In this document: piece by piece, positions 33,270 through 43,167 of the stretch
How the letters are laid out: each line of letters opens with the position of its first letter
Numbering within the stretch: position 1 is the first letter of the stretch
From: VFKU01 sp964620045
Lineage (GTDB): Bacteria; Hydrogenedentota; Hydrogenedentia; Hydrogenedentales; GCA-2746185
DNA: 64,000 nt
NCBI GenBank assembly: GCA_964620045.1
Contig: CAZUJL010000001.1
Coordinates: 496,001-560,000 of the forward strand
Reading direction: 5' to 3'
Program-made: the position numbers and the translations under genes
Notes under the pieces: model-generated
Database searches by the model: none
Told to the model about the DNA's origin: nothing
Seen by the model: only the letters and a program-made list of their open reading frames with translations

Positions 33270-33548
33270 ATGGCTGTGAAGGTCCTGATTCCGACGCCGT
33301 TGCGCAACCTGACCGGCGGCAATGAGACGGTCGAAGCGAATGGCAAAACCATCGCGGAGATTTTTGTCGACCTCGAGCGCCGGCACCCCGGCATCCGCGA
33401 GCGCCTGTGCGACGACAAGGGCGAAATCCGCCGCTTCGTGAACGTCTATCACAATCAGGAAGACATCCGCTTCAAGGACGGCAAGCAAACGGCCGTGGCG
33501 GATGGCGACGACGTATCGATTGTGCCCGCAATTGCGGGTGGCTGCTGA
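33270..33548 (+). CDS. ubiquitin-like sulfur carrier protein ending Gly-Gly-Cys
   Basis: A 92-residue beta-grasp protein of the MoaD/ThiS/CysO type. It aligns without gaps to the carrier domain of the MoeB fusion (39 of 92 positions identical by hand count), with the Gly-Gly at 90-91 in both. One Cys92 follows the Gly-Gly, so the active end is masked. The carrier HcyS of Wolinella has a masking alanine removed by a JAMM protease, and Mec releases a cysteine from CysO; a JAMM gene lies in this locus. It probably carries a thiocarboxylate to the threonine-synthase-like enzyme encoded just before it. AAAGGA is nine bases before the ATG. Confidence 0.88.
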   Translation: MAVKVLIPTPLRNLTGGNETVEANGKTIAEIFVDLERRHPGIRERLCDDKGEIRRFVNVYHNQEDIRFKDGKQTAVADGDDVSIVPAIAGGC

Positions 33549-33566
33549 GCGCGACCCATCCGCGTG

Positions 33567-35222
33567 ATGCGCGCCGGAATGGATAGCCTCCGGCGCGCGG
33601 TCCGGCCGCTGGCGTGGGTGCTGGTGCCCGGAATTTTCTGGGTCATCTCGTGGAGCGAGTACCGCCTCCCCACGCTGCTCTTCCTTCCAGTTTTTCTCTT
33701 CTTCTCGGCGCCAATGCTCGCGGCGCTTCTTGCGCTGCACGTGGCGATGTTCGTGTTGGTCGCGTTTGCGCCTATACCGCGGCCGCCGGATCTTTTGCTC
33801 GCGGTCAGCGCGATCCTGGGCCTGTGGTTTGGCCTGCGCGGCCAGCTTTTCACGGCGGGCCGGTTCGTCGCGCGCAGGGCCGGCTCCATACGCGTCTTCG
33901 CGCTTTGCGCAGCGATAGTGTTGCCGCTCGTCGCACTCTTCCGAGGATTCCCGTGGTTCGCGTATCTGCTGCTCGGCGTGGGTTATTTCGCGCTGTATCG
34001 ATTCCTGAAACCCTATGCGCCTGCTGCCGCGAAATCGCGTCGCGCGTTGGTCGTCAACATAACTTTGGCCGTTGTCGCCACTGCGTTCAGTCTCGGCGTG
34101 CTCGAACTCGGCGCGCGTTACCTCATTAAACTGCCGCCACCCAAACCGAATCTGGAAAACATGATGGTGGCGGACCCGAAGGCGCTGTGGGCGCCGCGTC
34201 CGAATTTCGAAATGGAAATGTCGTACCCCACGCCGACCGGCGAGCGCGTTCCGTTTAGGCTGCACCACTCGTCGCAAGGCCTGCGCGGCGACGAAGTGCC
34301 GCCCAAGCAGCCGGGTGAATTTCGCGTGCTGATGCTGGGCGATTCGTTCACCTACGGCTGGAACGTGAGCCAGGGCGAGGATGTGCCGTCGCAATTGCAG
34401 GCGACCCTGCGTGCGGCGCACCCCGATCGCACAATCACGGTGATCAACCTCGGCGTACCGGCGTACGCGCCGTGGCAGGAACTCGAACTGCTCAAGGAAC
34501 GCGGGCTCGCGTTCGCTCCGGATATAGTGATCCTGCAGCTTTTTCCGGCGAACGACATCACGGAGAGCCTGACGAAGTTTGGTCGCACATTGCCCACCTT
34601 TGGCCAGTGGGAAACGCACAAGATGTATCGGTGGAGGCAACAGCAGGATCGCGCGTATCGGCTGGAACGATGGCTACGCGCGCACAGCGCGGCGTACAAC
34701 GTGTTTCGCGAATCAAACCACGGTGGACGCGGAATACCGGGCATGGTGTACCGCTTCCGCTTCACGCGCGGCACGGGCGCGATCAATGTCGACACGGGCG
34801 CGGCGCGGACCTATTGGCTGGAAGCGCTGCGCACGGAGTGGTACCCCGAACTCACGGAATCGTGGACGGAATGCCAGAAGGATGTCGTCGCGATCGCCGA
34901 TACCTGTAAGGCGAGCAACATAAAATTTCTCGCGTATGCGATCCCGCTCAATATCTTTTCCGATGCGGTGTGGCAATCCGCTTTTGATGAGTCGTCGCGC
35001 AAGGCCGGCGAATCGATCCCGTATGAGGCCTACAAGGACACGCGGCTCGCGCAAGAATTCCTGGAGGCGAACCAGTTGCCGTGGATGCCCTTGCTGGAAC
35101 CGCTACAAGCCACCGGAAAACCCGACGCGTACTTCATCGCCGGGGACGGTCACCTCAATGCTGAGGGGTGCCGGTTGGTGGCGCGGTTGCTGGCGGAGCA
35201 GCTGGAATCGCAGGAGCTGTAG
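33567..35222 (+). CDS. membrane protein with SGNH/GDSL hydrolase domain
   Basis: A 551-residue protein. Residues about 10-200 hold six or seven hydrophobic helices; the rest is an SGNH hydrolase facing outward: block I LGDSFTYG (Ser nucleophile), GVPAYAPWQE, an ND motif (FPANDI) and the closing DGHLNAEG with the Asp and His. Such enzymes add or remove acetyl or other ester groups on surface glycans or lipids. A GTG sits just before the chosen ATG, and another ATG is four codons on; no strong ribosome binding site decides. A paralogue lies at 37195. The end overlaps the convergent sulfatase-fold gene by 68 bases. Confidence 0.8.
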   Translation: MRAGMDSLRRAVRPLAWVLVPGIFWVISWSEYRLPTLLFLPVFLFFSAPMLAALLALHVAMFVLVAFAPIPRPPDLLLAVSAILGLWFGLRGQLFTAGRFVARRAGSIRVFALCAAIVLPLVALFRGFPWFAYLLLGVGYFALYRFLKPYAPAAAKSRRALVVNITLAVVATAFSLGVLELGARYLIKLPPPKPNLENMMVADPKALWAPRPNFEMEMSYPTPTGERVPFRLHHSSQGLRGDEVPPKQPGEFRVLMLGDSFTYGWNVSQGEDVPSQLQATLRAAHPDRTITVINLGVPAYAPWQELELLKERGLAFAPDIVILQLFPANDITESLTKFGRTLPTFGQWETHKMYRWRQQQDRAYRLERWLRAHSAAYNVFRESNHGGRGIPGMVYRFRFTRGTGAINVDTGAARTYWLEALRTEWYPELTESWTECQKDVVAIADTCKASNIKFLAYAIPLNIFSDAVWQSAFDESSRKAGESIPYEAYKDTRLAQEFLEANQLPWMPLLEPLQATGKPDAYFIAGDGHLNAEGCRLVARLLAEQLESQEL

Positions 35223-37125
35223 GCGCCAGATAACCTAGCGCTTCCAACTGCTGGCGCTGTTCAACGGTGAGACCGGCATCCGACGTATCCGTCGGCGGCG
35301 CGTGCGGCCATTCTTCGATGCGCTTGAAGTTCATGCGGCGCAGCGTCGGCGCTTCGAACCGCGCCTTGGTGCCTGGCGCGAGCGTGATGACCAGCCGCGC
35401 CGTGTCCTTCAGCGGCACGATGGTGGCGGCAAGCGATTGATCCGCGCCGGGTTTCGCGCAGACGTGCTCCCAAATATCCAGCGCGCGGCCCGTGCCCGGC
35501 CAGCGATACTCGGCGGGCGCCAGCGACATATAAATCCGGCCGGTTTCGAGTGTGTATTTCATTTCCAGAAACAACGGCTCGTAGGGCGTGAGGCCCTCGG
35601 CCGTGTACGCCAGTTCCGAAACCGGTATCTCCACCTGCCAGCCGCCGTCGCCGGTCTGCGCAAGGGTTGAGGACGCGCTATCGGAAGTGGCGGATTTCAA
35701 TACATTATCGCCGAGCAACGCGCGCTCATCACCGCCGCGAATATTTTCCGGCGTGTACTCTGCCCAGCGTGGATTGAACGCGCGCAGCCGCGCATTGAGA
35801 TCATCGGCAATCGCGGTTTGCGTCCCGAGCAGATCCGTAAGGCCTTTGGTGTCCTCGCGATACTTGTACAGATTCTCTTCGTATGGCCACGCGTGCCACG
35901 GCTGGTGCTGGCTGCGATTGCCGACGAGCATGTACCAGTAGTCGCCGGAAATCAGCGCGGCATTGGCGCCATTCTGCAGCGCGCTCTCGGAGTACACGTC
36001 GTGTGGCGTCACCGCGCCGCCCGCGATCGCGGACATCAGGCTTGTGCCGCGCAGGCCTTCCGGCGGGGCGATTTCGAAGAGGTCCATAAACGTCGGATAA
36101 AGGTCCATCAGGCTCACCGGCTCGCCGTGGTGCGCGGGCTTCAGGCCGGCGTAGTTCACAATCAGCGGCACATGGATTTCCGTCGGGCGCAGCGCGGCGA
36201 AGTGGCCCCACCATTGGTGTTCAAACATTGCTTCGCCGTGATCGGCGCTGATGATGAGCAGGTCCCGGCGCGGGTCCCAGTCGAGCGCCTTCAACAATTC
36301 CGGCAGTTGCGTGTCCGTGTATCGAATCGCGCCGTCGTAAAGTCCCGTCAAGAACTCGATGTCCGCCGGGCCGAGGTTGTGCAACTGGCTCCAGAAGGGA
36401 TACAGGCTGCGCGCGTGCAGGCGGCGCGTTTCGATGTACGCGTCGCCCTCGACGACGGCGCTGCCTTCGTAGGGCTTCGTGAACATTGTGCCGTAGGGGT
36501 ACGGCGGGCGATACGGGTTGTGCACGTCCATCGTGTGAATATAAATAAATTCGCGCTGCTTGGGTTCCCGTTTGTAGTTCGCGCGCAGGTCGGCGGTGAC
36601 CTCGTCGATGCTCGCAAGAATTTTTCCCGGCGTCGAGATGATGCGGAAGTCCGAGAAGCCCTGTGCATAGCCGCGGTCGTGCCGCAGCGCGTAGTTGGCC
36701 GAATAGCCGCGGCACACCACGCCCGCGCCGCTGAGCGCCTCCGCGAGCGTAACGATGTCGTCTGGAATGATGTTGACGTTGGGATTGCCGCCGAGTTGTG
36801 TAAAGGGGCGTCCGGTGAAATAACCCGCCACAGAGTGCAGCGTCGCGTGAGACGGCGAGATCGCCCAGTCGAAGGTCGCGGACTGTTGTACGAGGTTGTC
36901 CATCCAGGGCGAGGTGTCGCGTTCGTAGCCCCAGGCGCCCATGTGATCCGCGCGAAGGGAATCCACGGCGATCCAGATCACGCGCTTGGGCGGGCCGCCG
37001 CGCAGGTGGGTGGCCGAATCCCGCGAGCAGGTGGAGGCCAGCGCGGCGACGGCCAGCAGCGCGGCAATGCGTGCAAGACCACGGAGGCGATGGCCGAAGG
37101 ACGCGCGCAACTTCATTTCCTCCAC
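35155..37125 (-). CDS. sulfatase-fold lipoprotein (alkaline phosphatase superfamily)
   Basis: A 656-residue exported protein with a membrane or lipoprotein signal (LAVAALASTCS) and a sulfatase domain: metal site AVDSLRADHMGAWG near 53-66, IISADHGEAMFEHQWWGH further on. At the place of the formylglycine motif C/S-x-P-S-R it reads I-S-P-S-H (89-93), so the usual convertible residue is missing and the catalytic nucleophile is unclear. A C-terminal beta-rich region follows, then LTVEQRQQLEALGYL, a tail seen in sulfatases of planctomycete-type bacteria. It could be a phosphatase, phosphodiesterase or transferase rather than a sulfatase. The start GTG is followed by GGAGGAA and an ATG three codons later, an alternative. 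Confidence 0.78.
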   Translation of the reverse strand: MEEMKLRASFGHRLRGLARIAALLAVAALASTCSRDSATHLRGGPPKRVIWIAVDSLRADHMGAWGYERDTSPWMDNLVQQSATFDWAISPSHATLHSVAGYFTGRPFTQLGGNPNVNIIPDDIVTLAEALSGAGVVCRGYSANYALRHDRGYAQGFSDFRIISTPGKILASIDEVTADLRANYKREPKQREFIYIHTMDVHNPYRPPYPYGTMFTKPYEGSAVVEGDAYIETRRLHARSLYPFWSQLHNLGPADIEFLTGLYDGAIRYTDTQLPELLKALDWDPRRDLLIISADHGEAMFEHQWWGHFAALRPTEIHVPLIVNYAGLKPAHHGEPVSLMDLYPTFMDLFEIAPPEGLRGTSLMSAIAGGAVTPHDVYSESALQNGANAALISGDYWYMLVGNRSQHQPWHAWPYEENLYKYREDTKGLTDLLGTQTAIADDLNARLRAFNPRWAEYTPENIRGGDERALLGDNVLKSATSDSASSTLAQTGDGGWQVEIPVSELAYTAEGLTPYEPLFLEMKYTLETGRIYMSLAPAEYRWPGTGRALDIWEHVCAKPGADQSLAATIVPLKDTARLVITLAPGTKARFEAPTLRRMNFKRIEEWPHAPPTDTSDAGLTVEQRQQLEALGYLAPTAPAIPAAPPATAPPTGTPQH

Positions 37126-37194
37126 GGGATCGCTCTATAGTTCCGGAAACACAGCCTAGCAAACGATCCACGGCGATTTCCGCCGGAGCACCCG

Positions 37195-38574
37195 GTGCCA
37201 AGAATGAGTCCACGCATAGCCAAGCCCGTCCGCGCCGTGAGCACGTTGCTGGCTGTGGTGTTTTTCGTGGCGGCGTTCGTGCGCGGCGTGCCTGCCGTGC
37301 CGGCGGCGATTGGGGCCGTCCTGTTTGCCGCTGTCGCGGTGGTCGCGCACCGCAGCGCGCCGCGGACGCAGGGCGGCACGAAGCGTGCGTTCGGCCTTCT
37401 CGCGTTGGCGGCGATTTCGACGATCATCGCGCTGGTCATTCTCGAGATCGGCGCACGCGTGCTTATTCGCCGGCCCTTGCCCTCCCCCCACCGCTCCATC
37501 CTGTGGGAGCACCATCCGCGCAGCTACTGGGCGCCCGCGCACAGCGTGCACGACAACGGCGTCGATCGAAAAAGTCCGACGGAATGGAACGTGTTCCACG
37601 TCGACCTCTCGTCGCAAGGCATGCGCGGCCCGGAGGTCGGCGTGAAGCAGCCGGGCGAGCTGCGCGTGCTGCTCGCGGGCGACTCGTTCACCTTCGGCTG
37701 GGGCATGCCGGAAGGCAAGGACCCGGCCGCGCAACTGCGCGCGAAGCTTACGGAGAAAATGGGCGGGCGGCCCGTGAGCGTGCTGAACACGGGCACGATC
37801 GGTTTTGGACCCTGGCAGGAACAAATTTTAATGGAAGAACGCGGCCTGCCGCTCGATCCGGATGTTGTGATCCTGCAACTGTATCCGCCGAACGATCTCG
37901 GCAATACGCTGGCGAAATTCGGCCGTGTGTTGCCGGCGTACTACCCGCGCGTCGAGGAGTTCCTTGCGTACTGGCGCGATTACGACCACTGGGCCGTGCG
38001 CACGGAGACCTGGCTGCGCGTGCACAGCCAGGCGTATCAGGCGTATCGGATCATTTGGCGCGACACCAGCGTCAGCCTGCCGGATATCCTCGGGCATCTG
38101 AAATTCGTCACGCCATATCCGGGACTGAACCTGCCGCCGCCGGCGAACCGCCCGCCGATCATCGAGTCAACGCTGACGGAGTGGTATCCCGATCTCGATT
38201 TCGCGTGGGGCGAATTCACCGCGGATGTCCTGCAAATCGTCGAAGTGTGCCGCGTGAAAAACATTCCGATCATCTTGTACGCCGTGCCTTTCCGATTGAT
38301 TTCGGAGAAAGGCTGGAACGACTACATGCGCGAAGTGGAGGCGCAGACCGGCGGCAGCGTGCACTACGAGCAGTTCAAGGACGTGCGCAAGACCGAGGCG
38401 TTTTTTGCCGAGAACAACCTGAACTGGATCCCGCTGCTGGATGCGCTGCGCGCGCAGGTCGATCCCGATGCGCTGTTTCTGCCGTGGGACGGCCACTTCA
38501 ACGAACCCGGCGGCGCGCTGATGACCGACCTGATCGTCGAACGCCTCGAAAAAGACGGCCTGCTGAAGCCGTAA
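37195..38574 (+). CDS. SGNH/GDSL hydrolase with N-terminal membrane helices
   Basis: A 459-residue paralogue of the protein at 33567, with a shorter membrane part (about three helices in residues 10-90). Hydrolase motifs: AGDSFTFGWG (Ser), GTIGFGPWQEQ, YPPNDLG and DGHFNEPGG. Shared stretches with the paralogue include DLSSQGMRG against HHSSQGLRG, KQPGELRVL against KQPGEFRVL, and TLTEWYPDL against RTEWYPEL. It starts at GTG with GGAG six to seven bases upstream, and is transcribed away from the sulfatase-fold gene, 69 bases off. A role in surface ester chemistry is inferred. Confidence 0.8.
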   Translation: MPRMSPRIAKPVRAVSTLLAVVFFVAAFVRGVPAVPAAIGAVLFAAVAVVAHRSAPRTQGGTKRAFGLLALAAISTIIALVILEIGARVLIRRPLPSPHRSILWEHHPRSYWAPAHSVHDNGVDRKSPTEWNVFHVDLSSQGMRGPEVGVKQPGELRVLLAGDSFTFGWGMPEGKDPAAQLRAKLTEKMGGRPVSVLNTGTIGFGPWQEQILMEERGLPLDPDVVILQLYPPNDLGNTLAKFGRVLPAYYPRVEEFLAYWRDYDHWAVRTETWLRVHSQAYQAYRIIWRDTSVSLPDILGHLKFVTPYPGLNLPPPANRPPIIESTLTEWYPDLDFAWGEFTADVLQIVEVCRVKNIPIILYAVPFRLISEKGWNDYMREVEAQTGGSVHYEQFKDVRKTEAFFAENNLNWIPLLDALRAQVDPDALFLPWDGHFNEPGGALMTDLIVERLEKDGLLKP

Positions 38575-38582
38575 AAACGAAG

Positions 38583-38604
38583 GGCGGCCACTGGGGCCGC
38601 CCCT
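38583..38604. terminator. palindrome between convergent SGNH and pepF genes
   Basis: GGGCGGCC and GGCCGCCC pair around a short CACTGG-type loop in the 51-base gap between two convergent stops. It can serve both genes. There is no clear T-run, and the unit CCGCCCCTACG resembles small dispersed palindromes found in many genomes. Confidence 0.55.
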
Positions 38605-38625
38605 ACGAATCGATTTGGATCGATC

Positions 38626-40434
38626 TTAGTCCAGCAACTCTTCCAGCTCGTCCACGAGTTCGGAAAAGCGTTGCATGGCCGCCTGCACGGGGGCCGGCTT
38701 CCCGAGATCGACACCGGCATCGCGCAGCAGATCGAGCGGATACTTTGAGCAGCCGCCTTTCAGGAAGTTCAGGTAGCGGTCGCGCTCGGCGTTGCCGCCG
38801 TTCAGCACCATGCGGCTGAGCGCAATCGCCGCGCTGAGGCCGGTGGCGTATTTGTACACATAAAACGCGCGGTAGAAATGCGGAATGCGCATGCCTTCCA
38901 GCTCGAGCGCTTCGTCGACGACGAACCCCGGGCCGAAGTAGAACTCCAGCAGCGCACGGTACTCGTTGCGCAGGCGCTCGACCGTGAGCGGCTCGCCGCG
39001 CTCGGCGATCTCGTGGATGATCTTTTCGTACTCGGCGAACATCGTCTGGCGGACGATGGTCCCGCGGATTTCGTCGATCTCGCGACAGACGAGCTGCGCC
39101 TTGCGCTTCGTGTCCTTCGCGCGCGCGAGCAAGTGCTGGCCCAGCAACTGTTCGTTGAAGGTGGACGCCACCTCGGCGACGAAAATCGTGTAGTTGTAGT
39201 ACTGGAACGGCTGGTTCCGCGCGCTATAGTAGGTGTGCATCGAGTGGCCGGCCTCGTGCGCGAGCGTGAACATGCTGTCGAGCATCTCGGCCTTGTAGTT
39301 CATCAGAATGTAGGGCGGACCAAAAAAGCCGCCGCCCGAAAACGCGCCCGAGCGCTTGCCGCGGTTCTCGTAGCGATCGACCCAGCGGTCGCGCACGAGC
39401 CCTTCGTGCAGTGTCTTCGCGTAGTCGTTGCCCAGCGGTTCCACGGCGTCGCACACCTGCTTCGCCGCGTCCACATAGGCGATGTGCGACTTCGGCAGAT
39501 CGACCAGCCCGCAGTACGTGTCGTAGTGATGAACGTCCTTCAGCTTCAGCGCTTTTTTGCGCAAGGCCATGTAGCGGTAGACCGTCTTGATGTTCCCGCG
39601 CACGGCCTCGATCAGGCTGGTGTACACATTCGTGGGTACGTTGTCCGGGAACAACGCGGCCTCGAGCGCGCTGGGGTAATTTCGCGCGCGGGCGTGGTAC
39701 ACGTCCTGCAGCACGCTGGAGCTGAGCGATGCGGCGAGCGCGTTCTTGTGATCCTCGAACACGGTGTAAAACTTTTCGAAGGATTCCTGTCGCACGGAAC
39801 GCTTGCGCGATTCGAGGAACACGCGGAAGGAGCCCTGGCTGAGTTCCACCTGCGTGCCGGTCTCGTCCTTCACCGTGCCGAATTTAAAATCCGCATCGGT
39901 AAGCTGCGAGAAAATCCGGCCGGCCGATCCCGCCACCTGGCCCTGCATCGCGAGGAGGCGCTCCTCCGCGAGACTCAGCACGTGTGGCTTGTATCGCGTG
40001 AGGCGTTCAAGCGACAGGCGATACGGCTTCAGCTCCGGCGCCTTCAGGTATGCGTCCAGCTTTTTCTTCGGTAGCGCCTGCAGTTCCGGCGCGATGTAGC
40101 TGGCCAGCTCCGCGGCGCGGGTCGACAGGAACGTGTATTCCTGCACCATGCCGGAGTAGGCGCTGTTGGCGATGTCTTCGGACTGCTTGAGGAAAGCATA
40201 CGAGCCGACACGTTCGGAGAGCTGCTCGTACGTGACGTCGAAATCGAAGCACGCGCGCACGATCTTGGCCGAATCGCCGAGCTTGCCTTTGAACTTTTCG
40301 TAACCCGAAACTTCCTTTTCGAGCTTTTTGAACGCCGCGCGCCAGGCGGCGTCGTCCTTGAACAGCACGCTCAGGTCCCAAGTATCGGCAGCTTTCACTT
40401 TGCTGCGCGGCGGTAGTGTCTTCACGGCGGCCAT
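38626..40434 (-). CDS. pepF: oligoendopeptidase F (M3B family)
   Basis: A 602-residue cytoplasmic metallopeptidase, the usual PepF length. The zinc site is TLAHEAGHSMHTYY (HExxH), with the third ligand Glu in the helix FVAEVASTFNEQLL downstream. Family segments IPHFYRAFYVYKYATG near the C terminus and the N-terminal WDLSVLF are typical. It degrades short peptides of about 7-17 residues. It converges on the SGNH gene and diverges from the DUF885 gene. Confidence 0.93.
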   Translation of the reverse strand: MAAVKTLPPRSKVKAADTWDLSVLFKDDAAWRAAFKKLEKEVSGYEKFKGKLGDSAKIVRACFDFDVTYEQLSERVGSYAFLKQSEDIANSAYSGMVQEYTFLSTRAAELASYIAPELQALPKKKLDAYLKAPELKPYRLSLERLTRYKPHVLSLAEERLLAMQGQVAGSAGRIFSQLTDADFKFGTVKDETGTQVELSQGSFRVFLESRKRSVRQESFEKFYTVFEDHKNALAASLSSSVLQDVYHARARNYPSALEAALFPDNVPTNVYTSLIEAVRGNIKTVYRYMALRKKALKLKDVHHYDTYCGLVDLPKSHIAYVDAAKQVCDAVEPLGNDYAKTLHEGLVRDRWVDRYENRGKRSGAFSGGGFFGPPYILMNYKAEMLDSMFTLAHEAGHSMHTYYSARNQPFQYYNYTIFVAEVASTFNEQLLGQHLLARAKDTKRKAQLVCREIDEIRGTIVRQTMFAEYEKIIHEIAERGEPLTVERLRNEYRALLEFYFGPGFVVDEALELEGMRIPHFYRAFYVYKYATGLSAAIALSRMVLNGGNAERDRYLNFLKGGCSKYPLDLLRDAGVDLGKPAPVQAAMQRFSELVDELEELLD

Positions 40435-40516
40435 ACGATTGCGCTCCCCTCGTGCGGTTCAAAACAGGCGCAAAGTATACGTCGCAGGGCGTGGCCCGAC
40501 AAAGCACGCATGCTTA

Positions 40517-40543
40517 TTGGCCGCGATCTATTTTCGTTATACT
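40517..40543 (+). promoter_or_regulatory. possible promoter of the DUF885 gene
   Basis: TTGGCC at 40517-40522 and TATACT at 40538-40543 with a 15-base spacer, about 30 bases before the ATG. The spacer is short, so the -10 box is the firmer part. Confidence 0.45.
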
Positions 40544-40575
40544 GCCCGAATTCGTTTTGAGCCGGGGTGCCCTCG

Positions 40576-42345
<1,770 letters not shown>

Positions 42346-42417
42346 CGCGTGGAACCCTTACAGAGTTTTGGTTTATAACCACAGCAACCAAATCGCGGAC
42401 TATAGGAGAAGAAAATC

Positions 42418-42987
42418 ATGAAGAAGCAATGGGTACGTTGGGGAATGGCAGCGGCGGCGGTGTGTGCGGTCGCGCTGGGCACCGTGCAAGTCGGTCTTGC
42501 CCAAGGCGGCAAGCGGCGCATCGATGCCAGCCCGGGCGCGTCGGTGTCGCAGCGCATCGGCCTGTCCGAAGTGAAAGTCACCTACGCGCGGCCGGGCGTG
42601 AAGGGCCGCGAAATCTGGAATACGCAGATCGTTCCGTACGGCGGCACGCCGACACCGTGGCGCGCGGGCGCAAATGAAAACACAATCTTCGAATGCGACG
42701 CGAACGTGAAGATTGAAGGCAAGGACCTGCCTGCGGGGAAGTATGGTTTCCACATCATCCCGACCGACAAGACCTGGACGCTGATTTTCAGCAAGGACAA
42801 TGCGGGCTGGGGCAGCTTCCGCTATAAGCCGGAAAACGATGCGTTGCGCATTGACGTGACCCCCGGCGAAAGCCCGATGACCGAGTGGCTGACCTACAGC
42901 TTCGACGACCTGACCGGCACCTCGGCCGTGTGCTCCCTTGCGTGGGAAAAGAAAAAGATTTCCTTCAAGGTCGAACTCGCGCAGTAA
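42418..42987 (+). CDS. DUF2911-family secreted protein
   Basis: A 189-residue protein with a signal peptide (residues 1-29, ending GLAQGG). The DUF2911 pattern is clear: VKVTYARPGVKGREIW, PWRAGANENT, LPAGKYGFHIIPTDKTWTLIFSKD and WGSFRYKPENDALRI. The function of the family is unknown; it is common in Bacteroidota, Acidobacteriota and planctomycete-type genomes. AGGAGAAG lies a few bases before the ATG, and a strong terminator follows, so it is a single-gene unit. Confidence 0.88.
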   Translation: MKKQWVRWGMAAAAVCAVALGTVQVGLAQGGKRRIDASPGASVSQRIGLSEVKVTYARPGVKGREIWNTQIVPYGGTPTPWRAGANENTIFECDANVKIEGKDLPAGKYGFHIIPTDKTWTLIFSKDNAGWGSFRYKPENDALRIDVTPGESPMTEWLTYSFDDLTGTSAVCSLAWEKKKISFKVELAQ

Positions 42988-43007
42988 AACATCAATATTT
43001 TTCATGC

Positions 43008-43042
43008 CCGGCCCCGGTTCGCACCGGGGCCGGTTTCTTTTT
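43008..43042 (+). terminator. intrinsic terminator after the DUF2911 gene
   Basis: CCGGCCCCGGT and ACCGGGGCCGG form a perfect 11-bp stem with a TCGC loop, followed by TTTCTTTTT. Textbook layout. Confidence 0.93.
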
Positions 43043-43072
43043 GTGCCGTCGATCCACCCCGGCCGGATTGGG

Positions 43073-43078
43073 TATAAT
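43073..43078 (+). promoter_or_regulatory. -10 box of the aldolase gene
   Basis: A perfect TATAAT about 90 bases before the aldolase ATG and just after the terminator. No good -35 hexamer is visible at 17 bases, so the promoter may depend on an activator. Confidence 0.5.
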
Positions 43079-43167
43079 TAGCCTGCGCACACGGCCATAT
43101 CGGCGCTGCCGCTGCGCCCCGCTTAGGGCTTCTTCAAGCAGCCAATCAAGGAAAGGATGCGACGCAC

